A DNA stretch of 64,000 nucleotides. It comes from Apostichopus japonicus. Lineage: Eukaryota; Echinodermata; Holothuroidea; Aspidochirotida; Stichopodidae. Location: positions 6,812,999 to 6,876,998 of the forward strand of contig NC_092565.1 in assembly GCF_037975245.1 (NCBI RefSeq), written 5' to 3'. The translations under genes and the position numbers were made by a program. The notes beneath the pieces are model-generated. The model saw only the letters and a program-made list of their open reading frames with translations, ran no database searches and was not told the DNA's origin. Positions 41,601 to 53,600 of the stretch are shown piece by piece (positions within the stretch are counted from its first letter, which is position 1; every line of letters starts with the position of its first letter).

Positions 41601-44600
41601 TACATACTGTTTGTACAGACCGAAGGCAAAAAGAGTAGAAGTGAAATTGCTCAGGGGCCCTTTTACAGGGATATGCCATGGACAGCATATAAAAATCCTG
41701 GTAAATTTCTGGGGACACTTCAAATCCAGGGACAGTAAATGAAATCAGGGGACTGCCCCAGGACAATCAGTGTCGTCTGGTCAAAGTAAAGTTACATGAT
41801 TGCCAACATCTGGTTGTGACAGAGAATAAGCAAAACAGAATATGGCGGTATACACTGATGAAAAATGTATGAAATAGACTGTTGACACAGTATGGCCTAA
41901 AGCTTCATCCACAAAAAATACCATACCAAAAGTCCATCATCCATAAGTCATTCCATAACTCACCTGTGGAATGTTTCCATTAACCTGAGAGTTAAACTCA
42001 GGGATGTCGCATGTTGGGCAAGACGTTTTCACTGCCTCTATTCTTTGCTCTATGACGGTCAGATTATTCTTTAAAATATTGTCCTGTTCGATGAGCTCCG
42101 ATCTCTCCTCGTTGATGTTCTTAAACGAAGTCTCCACGGACTGCAAATCTATCCGGAGGAGGAAAAAGAATTTAGAGAAAACGTTAAGACAAAATTCCCG
42201 ATCCGAGGACTAAGATATGGATGAATTGTTGCAGAGTATAACTCCCATCCCCACCCCTCCCTCCATCCCTCCACCTGCCCAAACCCCCTGTTCCCCCGCC
42301 ACCTTTTGACACAAAGCAGGTTAAGATCCCAGTTTACACATCAGGGTAACATATTTTAAGTGTTTAGATCATGTGATAATATGTATAACATATATATATA
42401 TATAACTTGATATTGTGAAAGCTACACTGCAACACAATCTTTGAAATAACTGGCCCACACATATCCTGAATTAGTTTGTTCAACATCATACACCACATTC
42501 TATTGTTTAAGGATACTTTCTATTCTCACAGGCACTTTTGCTTTGCAAGTTACGACCCCACCCTTGAGATCATGAAAATAGCTAGTTCTGCATTGAATGA
42601 ACTCTAGACCAGGAGAGGGGGGGTATACCTATTTCTTTATTTTTGTTGTTGCATAAACGAAAGAGGAATATATTCTTGAGCGATTCCTGTGGAAAAGTGA
42701 CCTTCTATTTCCACCTACCATTTACGACAATATCGATAGCTGATATTATCCCCAGTTTTGTTGTGCCCTATCAAAGTTGACCTATGTGTCGTGTCATTGT
42801 TGAACCCACTTGACAAAAAATCCCTTAGTTTTTGGTTTTGCTTTCTATTTCAGTCTATTGTTTTGACTATGGATAGGCTAGGGTTACAATTTAAGTACTT
42901 TAAAGGGTATGAAGATAAAAAAATCATAAATATATTCCAATGCAAGTGGTACACTCTTACTAAAATGCATTCAAATTTTGGAAGAAGAAGAAGAAATGGA
43001 TGCAATATTTTTTTCAAGTAAAAAGATGAAAACAAAACTTATGTTTTACTTGATGATTACGATTTTTCTTTACCAAAAAAAAAATCAGTAACTTTCATCC
43101 ACGTTGAACTATCTTTATGTAGCCAATGTATGCATTTTTAATGATAAATTGGCTAATTTCTAGAATATTTGTTATGGCAGTACTCACAGATAAAATTACC
43201 ATTCTTTCTAAAAAAAAGACCTGAAGTATGAGGCTTTACATGAGCTTTATTGCAATATTTATCAGCTCTGAAAATATCTTTGGGGAGGTGTCATAATTAC
43301 TTCAGCAAATATTACACACATACATCACTCTACAGCTTGAAAGATTAGCAGAAGTACGAAGGTCATTGGTAAATTTTACAATGGCAAAATGCAAATACAT
43401 CAAGCTGTCTGCAAGTAAACCAAATAAGACGTGTCTGATAACTGGTTGATATAAACTATCTTTGATATTACCGTTCATCCTTGTTTTTTACCTTATCCTA
43501 TTTCTGTTTCACGGAATTAATCAGAGAGCAAACAAAAGATTTTAAGCTGATAACCAAGTATGACATCTTTATCTATAAATGTATACAAATTTTATAAGTG
43601 TCAGAGGATTGCGCAAGTCAAGTCAGTCTACCTCAGTTCGAACCTATCGATGGGGTACAAGAACTCAATATGTTCCACTGACGCAGCAATTTTGCTGGTC
43701 GATCTGGAGTATTTTTGGCAGCAAGTAGTAATCGAGTAATATTGCACAGCAGTAACATGGCACTTTCATTCACTAACACTATCTATAATAGAAGAGCTGT
43801 CTGCAAACTGTTACACCCTAAGACCCAGAATCATCCATGAGGAATGAGCCATGCCCCCCCATCAGACCACCCACCATCCCCCCACCCCCACCCCACCGCT
43901 CAGAATCAATGCTCAGAATGGACGGAAGCTAGCTTGGACTATGGATTTGACGTTCAACGACAAAAGTCAATAGATCTCTGTCGGCAAGTTTTGAAAAGCT
44001 GTAATTTTTTATCCAACGTCTGGAAGAGTCCTGTAACCTGCAGTCATTTACACCCAGTTTCGGTTCGTGCCCCGTAGTCTGTGGACCATTGTCGTAGAAT
44101 AACAACGCGCATGATTTTTGCTGATGGATTAGCAACTGGCAAGCAATCTTGTTTTAATCATTACTACGGAAGCCTACAATACTCCACTGTATCGAAACAG
44201 CATACAGTATGTATCATTTATTTGTACTAATACGTTTTGAGATTCAACAACAGTGTGGTCAGACAGACGATGCACCTCCTTACCTTCTGAGAGTTTGTCA
44301 AGGTCGTCGGTCACCTCCTCCAACTTTAGATCTTGTTTAATGTAAGTTGTTACATCGGTTGCCAGGGTGTTTTCTGCAAAGATGTAAGAAAACTTCCAAT
44401 TGTTGAAAAAAGTTTTTTTTTTTGTTCTTGCAAACATTGAGAAACCCAAAAAACCCAACTGGCATTAGTTATTCCTTGCCAGTTTATACAGTATATATGA
44501 GATCATTTTAACATACATACAAATTGTGAGCAGACATTTTTTTTAATCTTAGTAATGTGGATCCACAGACTTTGACCTCTGTTGACCTCAAAATGACCTT

Positions 44601-47600
44601 CCACCTCTGCAGGAAATAATACTGTAGGGTTCTTCTACTTAATATGTCGCATAAAGGCACCAAATATGAAGTTCATCCACCTCATTGAGTTATTGAGTTT
44701 ACAAGGCAAGGCATCAGACACATGAAAACAAACTTGATTTCTGTTACAGTATTAGCTTCAACCGATGATATTTACCTTTATTCTACCTGGTGACATGAAT
44801 TTCTTTTGTCCCATGTCACCACCTGTCTGTGAGACCTAGACATGTACACACACACCCATACACACATGTTTGTGTTTCATTCAGACCGAGGACCCCATTG
44901 TATTTTCCATGGTTCAAATCCACGTACCCTAACTTTAACAATACCCCGTACAACAGAATTCTTCCGAGGACGTGGTGATTCTTTAGAAATCACAACCGAG
45001 GACCTGAAATTCTTTTGCTCAAGTCCTCGGTCAGATAGCAAAACAAACGCACATGCACACACAAGCCATCACCGTCGCAATGATTCCTTTTGCCTTCAGT
45101 AAGGAACAAAAGTCCAAGAGCAAAAGTACAAAAGTCAAAGTCAAGAACAAAAGTCCAAATCATCTGTATTTTTTATTCATTAAATTCAATTCTGGTAGGG
45201 ATAGGTAGCTCTAGGATGAAAAACTCACGCCCTTGGCCAGGCAAAAAATAGTCAACTTGCGACAAGGAAATGCAACATTGCCTTAATCAATGATGCGTGC
45301 AAGCTTGCCGTGTGATTGTATCAGGACAAGATAATAAAACAACAAACAAACAGACAGACGGATGGACATTGGACCGTTAGATGGGGAGATTAATTAATAA
45401 TACATGCATGATAGCATGGACAAACTTTATGAGAGCTGCATACATAGCAATTACCATGACACTCACATCAATTATTCACACTAATCAATCAAGCAAGCAC
45501 AGAAAAATAAATACATAAATATAAAAAGACAATTCAAAATGTGTGATAACATTTTCCTGATAGTCAATCTTTCCCACGAAAAAAAGAAAAAAACTTCCTT
45601 GAATTTTCTTGCTTTTGTTTTCTTTTCAAAAGTAATGTCTTGAAAATATAAGCTATGATGTAAACTGAGATGATACATTCTGATCATATGATGATTGTGT
45701 ATCATCTGTGTGTCCTGTTTAATATACAATTTCCTTTCAATAGTTAGATGTTTGGACATTTTATTGTTATTGCTAACTTTGGCCAACATTGTCTTTTGTA
45801 TTATATACGTCGTTGATCTCTTTTGTTTAAATTTACGTACATTCTGATGTACACTTATGAGCACACAAAAAACTTTTCCATACATTTTTATTAATTTATT
45901 TTCACCCTACCCCCCCCTCCCAAAAAATTGATACGTAGGTTTGGTGAATAGAACACCAGCTTTTGGATGGTAGAACTCCCTATCTTAAGGATCATACAGT
46001 AGGCTTTCCAATATTCTTGTCTCCAAATTGATGGATGGTGGCACCAATTTATCATTCTGCCTATTAGAGAGGTAACTCCAAAACTGATTTCTGTTGTCTG
46101 AATAGAGATTTGGTCTCTGACAACCATTCAAAATTTGCCTTGGAGCATGTATGTATTTACCCTTTAGGTATATAATAAAGATGAAATTAAATAATCCATT
46201 GATCCATCCCTTACGATATAAAGAAAAGCCTTACATACAAGTGTAATCTTGGAATGGCCGTTCAAATACTAGAACTGCTTGCTGGCAAAACTTGTTACTA
46301 CTTGTCAAGATTTTTTATTTCTTTTTAAGACCTCACGACCAAGGTCACATTCAAATGCTTGTAACCAATTTGCTCCATTAGGGAAGAAGGGAGTGCAATA
46401 GTCGTGTGAAGACAAGTAAGTGGAGAGTGCTGTTATCCTAATGCACTGATAAAGAGCACAGAAGGTAAGTGTGCAGTAAATTGGGAGAAGATTTGTAAGC
46501 CAGGGCTAGAAGGGATTAAGGGATCTGTCAATGATAAATCTTGGAAGCCCTGTCCACTCAAATCTTTAATACTACTACTACTACTCACCTATTAAATTAG
46601 TCCGAAGTAATTCATCGACAAAGCCATACTGGTCATCGACCATAAACTTCACTTGCTAAACAATGAAAGAAGAGACCAAACAGTAAATAAATATGACATT
46701 TTGAAATATTGAACAAAGAAGGTTTTGAGGGGTGTTATACTTTTCAACGGAATAAGAGCAGAAGAAAATCTGAAATGTTTCAAGAAAGATGAATATTTTA
46801 AGTAGGATTCAATATGAAAATACAATATTTGACATGCAGAATAATTGAAACAACAACAACAACAATAACAAAATCTCGCCAAGGCTTCAAAATAGCAGTG
46901 TTTACAAACTGAGCAGGTCAAAAGCCTTTTTGCAAAGTCATAATTTATATAAATTAAAGTTGACTGCCTTAGTGATGGCATGCTAGTACTTTAACTTTCA
47001 GAAAATGTCACAGCATTAAAAAATAGAAACCCTTTAGTCTTGTGTGCTAGCACTATGAATTTAACAACAACAATAGGATTCAAACATCCTTCCTTTAATA
47101 ATAGGTCAACTGCAGTTTTGCTTTCAAACCTAATAAGATAAACATGTAAAGGGTAATCACGAAGACCTCGTTAATACTTAAAATTGCTTTTGATTGCTTT
47201 AGATTGCTTCAAGTCGTGGCTCTGCAACTGAGAGACAATGCTGTCAAAATATCTCCAATCTTTAGATTGTTAAAACTTACACTGATGTATGAAAGAACTT
47301 CTAAACGAAACTATCAAAGTCATTAATGATTACAAAGTCCTCGCAAGTTAGAGGATCGCAAAGGCCCTGACCTATTGTCATTTCATACACGGCCTGAAGT
47401 GACGGTTGAGAGAAAGAATGACACTTCAACGATAACTATCATTTTAATGATTGACTCACGAATTGTGACTATACATGCTCAAAAACATCCCCAAACTGAC
47501 AGTGTCAAAGGTCACCGGGTCACTCTAGCCACGGAAGAGCGAGTGTGCAATTCTTGTGAGGAGACAGGTAAGTTAAGCGCGATATTAAATGAGGAATCCT

Positions 47601-50600
47601 ACTTCACAATTTCAAGGAATTAACTTGTCCCTACCAGCCTTTTCAAAAATTTCACGTATGTTCTAGCTAACAAACAAGTAAGTTTTTTTGAAAAGTCACT
47701 GCTATACAGTACTGTATTATTCGATGGGGCAAAAGTTTGATATATATGAAATTCTGCGTGATGGCCATGAGTTCATCTGTCCTTAACTCCCTGTTGACTA
47801 TCTCGAGAAGTCAGTACCTCTACAGATGTACCTCACAGGAATGGGTGACAAATCTAAAAGAAACATTCACACTGACGAGAAAATTCAAGAAGATGCTTTA
47901 GTCGACTGTTTTCGGGGGAGAGACAGAGGTAAACTTGAAGCTAGATTCACTGATAACAGACCAAAATTCAGAGCTGATATTTTTTAACAAATTTGACTCG
48001 TAAAGATGGAAACCCACGAGTTAGAGTTGCTTACTTTTGCCAGTAACATAGATGGGAAAGCGCATGTTTCGAGTGGAGCCATGTGAGAGGGGAGTTAAGT
48101 TCAACCCACCTCCATGTCATGCATCGTCAGGTTTCACTTTCCAACAGTGAATTATGAAAGGCATTCTCACGCGATCACAACAGTCTCCTACTTCAGGAAA
48201 CTCAAATGGACAAAACTGACAGAACAAGAGCCCAAGGGCACTGTGGTTCCTTGCTTGGGGTATATGACAATACACATAATATTATCAAGCAAGATTGGGC
48301 TCAAATAGTCCAAGTAATTGTGGTCCTACATGTACGCATAAAGTAACCAACACTATGGCCAACACTTTTGTGATCACAAAATGTGATCGGATTTTTGATC
48401 AAAAGGCACTTTTGAGATCTAAATATGGCGTCGAAAATGTAAGAAGTATAAGGTCACCTACAAGCGGGTCAACAGATATGATAACATTGGTGACCACAGA
48501 TGACATGACCTTTAAGTATGAAAATGTTCCACCACCCCATTCACAACTTGTCCCAAATTATCAACCATGTCACACCTTGGCATTGGGATTTAATTGTATT
48601 AAATGTCTAAAAATTAACTTTAAACTTGTATACATAACTTCACACACAAGGGTCACCCGTAGCCTAGGTCAACCAATTGACATTTTTGATCAGTGAGACC
48701 TAAACGGAGCATCAAAACTGTAAAAATTCAAACATGTTTTCTTTGCCCATTTTCTCCCCCCAAAAACCTAGTTTTTTAACATTAGCTGACCTTTGGTGAC
48801 CTTGGACCACATGACCGCTAAGTTTGAAAATATTCCCCTATACCATTCGCAACTTGTCCAAAAAAATCAACCTTGTCACACCTTGGCACTGGGAGTTATT
48901 GCATGAAATGTCTGAAAATTAACTTTGACCTCCTATAACTTCACACACAAAGCTCATCCAGGGGTCAACCTATTGACATTTATGATCAGAAGGTACCTTT
49001 AACATCTGAAAATAGCATCGAAACTGTAAAAATCCCCAAAACACGAAAAGGTCACCAGAGGTCAAATTGAGGTCAAGGGTCACCCAGATGTGGGTGGACA
49101 ATTGGATTACGTAGAAGCAACTCCCAACCCTAACTGACAATTCGTTCTCAAGTTATCGCAAAAATACTAGTTTTTTATCATTAATTGACCTTTGGTGACC
49201 TTGGATCACATGACCGTTAAGTTTGAAAATATTACCCTATACTATTTGCAACTACTCCAAAAATATCAACCGTGTCACACCTTAGAACTGGGAGTTATTG
49301 CATTAAATGTCTGAAAATTAACTTTGACCTCGTATAACTTCGCACACAAAGGTCACACGGGGGTCAACCCATTGACATTTATGATCAGAAGGTACCTTTA
49401 ACATCTGAAAATAGCATCGAAACTGTAAAAATCCACAAAACACAAAAAGGTCACCAGAGGTCACCAGAGGTCAAATTGAGGTCAAGGGTCACCCAGAAGC
49501 GGGTGGACAATTGGATTACATTGAAGCAACTCCCAACCCTAACGGACAATTTTTTCTCAAGTTATCGCAAAAATACTAGTTTTTTATCATTAATTGACCT
49601 TTGGTGACCTCGGATCACATGACCGTTAAGTTTGAAAATATTTCCCTATACCATTTGCAACTTGTCCCAAAATATCAACCGTGTAATACCTTGGCACTGG
49701 GAGTTATTACACTAAAAGTCTGAAAATTAACTTTGACCTCATATAACTTAACATACAAAGGTCACCTTGGGTCAACTTATTGACATTTTTGATCAGTGAG
49801 ACCTAAATAGAGCATCAAACTATACAAATTCAAACATTTTTTTCTTTGCCCATTTTCTCCTCCCAAAATACTAGTTTTTTAACATTAATTGACCTTTGGT
49901 GACCTCGGATCACATGACCGTTAAGTTTGAAAATATTACCCTATACCATTTGCAACTTGTCCAAAAATATCAACCACGTCACACCTTGGAACTGGGAGTT
50001 ATTGCATTAAATGTCTGAAAATTAACTTTGACCTTGTATAACTTCGCACACGAAGGTCACACGGGTGTCAACCCATTGACATTTTTGATCGGAAGGTACC
50101 TTTGGTATCCAAATCTAGCATCAAAACCAAACATTTTCTTTTTTGCTCGTTTCCTCCCAAAATAAGCACATTTTTTCTAATGTGACCTTTGACCTTTTGA
50201 CCTTGGTTTCAAATGTAGTTTAATCTCCTGATTCCAAAAAACAAAACGACAAGTCTGTACAACCATCCTAACTCCGACCGAAAAACTTTGACCCCATATA
50301 ACTTCGCACATAAAGGTCACACGGGGTCAACCTATTGACATTTATGTTCAGAAGGTACCTTTGACATCTGAAAATAGCATCAAAACTGTAAAAATCCCCA
50401 AAAACACGTAAAGGTCACCAAAGGTCAAATTGAGGTCAAGGGTCACCCAGGTGCGGGTCAACAATTGGATTACATTGAAGCAACTCCCAACCCTAACGGA
50501 CATTTCGTTCTCAAGTTATCGCAAAAATACTAGTTTTTTATCATTAATTGACCTTTGCTGACCTCGGATCACATGACCGTTAAGTTTGAAAATGCTCCCC

Positions 50601-53600
50601 TAACCAGTTCACAACTTGTCCCAAAATATCAATCTTGTCGCACATTGGCACTGGGAGTTATTGCAGTTTTAATATTTTCGGTTTTTGGACCATAACTGAC
50701 CTTTGGTGACCTTTGTGGGCACCAGAAACAATAGGGCACACCTTCTCCATATGGTGGATCTATAGTCCAAGTTTGGCCTCAATCCAACATTCCCTTATTG
50801 AGATAGAGCGTACCCAAGCAAGTGTCACAGACACACACACACACATACATACATACATACATACATACATACATACACACACACACACGCCAACCTGACT
50901 GCATAGGTTCCTTTTGCTAAAGCAAGGAACCAAAAATAGCTGGCAAAAGGTCAACAACCTAAAGCTAAACTGAAGCATGCAACACACTGACTGACTGACT
51001 GACTGACTGACTGACTGACTGACTGACTGACTGACTGACTGACTGACTGACTGACTGACTGACTGACTGACAAACACATATACACACACATACTGTACAT
51101 CACACAGAGAGTTCAGATTATTAACAGGTTAGATAAACAAAGTCATTTCAAAATACAGTGTCTCCCCACACCTGGTACAGACTTTTCTTGTTTTATACTT
51201 CCTTGTAAATCTGTTTGAACAATGTTTGATTCCTCTCATGGCCTGTGTAGCAGTCCGTGTTTGTTTTGATTTATCTTGTTCTAGACTTCTTACATTTTTG
51301 GGGCATTATCTTGACATATTTTTTTATAAATTTCTTACACATATTTATTACGGAGCAGGAGGAACGTTATGATTTTCGATGTGTAATACTTTTATACATT
51401 GGCTGAATAAATAAATGACATGAATGAATAAATGAAATGAGTTGAAAAGGGTCCTCATGACCTGCCACACAATTTTTGACGGATAGGTAAAGCTCGCCTT
51501 TTTAACCATTTGTTAAATCGCTGAAAATTTAGTCCAATTAAACCAGCTTGTTGTGCTGGTAATGTGACAATTCTCAACACAGGTATTACACATGCAGGAA
51601 CACCAAACTAAAGCCAGTTTACCATGTAGCATTGAATAGTGTCACTACTAATATTTTATACCTTTGAGAGATCTATTCTTTTCCTTATCACGTATACATG
51701 TATGAACAATAACCATCATATTAACGCGAGAAATATGTGTAAGCTTGAGTCGAGAACGAATGAATCCGGTCGGTAAGCAGACTTAGCTAAGTTAACATTT
51801 TCATTTATATAGCGGGAGAATCAGTTGATTTAATGTTTGCTCTAGCGACAAAATTCCTACAGAATTGGTCGTACAAGTTTTTCCTTTAGTGTCACATGTC
51901 TATAATTTCAACCAAAAGGAAACGTTACAGGATTTGTGGTGAGGGGGGGGGCAGGAAAAACTGATGTGTAAATACTTTAAATGACTTGGAAGCAATAACT
52001 CATTCACATGAGTGCAAAAACAAATAACAAGTAACTGGTTGTGAAGAGTACATAAGAATTGTGTGACTCTCTAGTCAAGACCTGTCTTCACAAAAGTTAC
52101 CTTGGGTGACTATACCTACCTAATACTATCAAGTGAAAAAAACGTGGTTGCCGTTTTATAGTAGGTCGATGATTTAACAAACTTTGAGACGATCACAGCT
52201 TTTTGCACAGTTTTGCGTCCTAAATGTAACACAATTCAAACTAAGAGAGTGAAGTTAAGTTTGATAGATTATCGACAGCCGGCTAGTAAGTTTGACTGAC
52301 ATTTCTGCATGCCTCTCTGACACAAACAGACCACAAAAGTGAAAGACCTACATCATGTAAGTCACGACATAACTCATCCGGGTGTCGCATCCCAGACGCT
52401 TTTCAAAAATCATCAAAACAAGCTATACAAGCCGAATTATGTATAGCAGTTCTGTACACAGGAGAGTATAGTATTTCATAAGAGACAAAATTTTCAAAAC
52501 TGGTACCCAAAATTTGCATGGTAAACTAATCACTGTACATATTAAAGTGTCCTGTTGATTTTTAATAAACAGTGCACTTTACACATCTGAAGATCAAATA
52601 TTCGGCAAACCGTTGAAACCGGCCTATAGATGACATTTCTCATGTAAAGAACATTTTTTTATGGTACATGGAGCATTTTCACCATCAGGGAATACTGAAA
52701 ATCTTTAACTACAGTTTTGTGATATTTGTGAGTGTTTGAGGGCAAAGACAATATAAGAGAGGTTTTTTTTCACCTCTGATGCGTTGTTAATGTGTATAAG
52801 GCAGTGGACTCAGTTGGATAGGGAGTTCAAAGAAAGGAAAGAATATCTCTACTTACTTTCAAAACGTCGCTGGTGTAGTTCAATACGCCATCGCTGATGG
52901 TGTTAAGTGCTACATCTGATTTAAGCAGGGAATCTTTTTGGAAATCGTTTGCGGTGTTCGTTAAAGCCATTCCAGCCCTGCAAACAAGAAAGGGGAATAT
53001 AATAATAAAAGAAAATACTTGATAGCTTTTTGAATGAATTTGCACTGAATTTTTTCACTCTATTGACACATTTAAAAAGGATGGATGGTTGCAACACTTT
53101 TTTCACAAGATAAATTAGGAAATGTTGTGTCAAATTAAATTATAGACCATGATTGTATTTCATTATAAACACAAACAAAATCTGCACCTCACTCAATAGT
53201 CTAAATCTCCATTGTTTTTTTCTGTACTGATATGGAACATAAGCAATCCTACATGTGGAGAGGTTCAAATCTAAGCCTTATCACAAAGATTGAACAAATG
53301 GAATATGGATATATATGTAAATGAGCTGTATCCTGGCCAATCACTTTTAACATACTGTGTGTACATGCTTTTCACCTTGAACACATGTAGAAATCCATCA
53401 GGAGCTAAATCTGTGACATAGACCTACCAGTGTAGGCCTACCAGTGTAAACCTACCAGTGTATGCCTTCCAGTGTACAGTAGGTCTACCAGTGTAGCCTA
53501 CCAGTGTAAAACTACCAGTGTATGCCTACCAGTGTACAGTAAGTCTACCAGTGTAGGCCTACCAGTATGAAACTACCAGTGTATGCCTACCAGTGTACAG

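Noticed and set aside
44900-44935. tRNA-like B box (ggttcaaatcc)
   Set aside because: Imperfect T stem; no A box, anticodon arm or acceptor stem at proper spacing.
50760-51089. Ser-Gln-Ser-Val repeat protein frame
   Set aside because: Encoded by the CTGA microsatellite.
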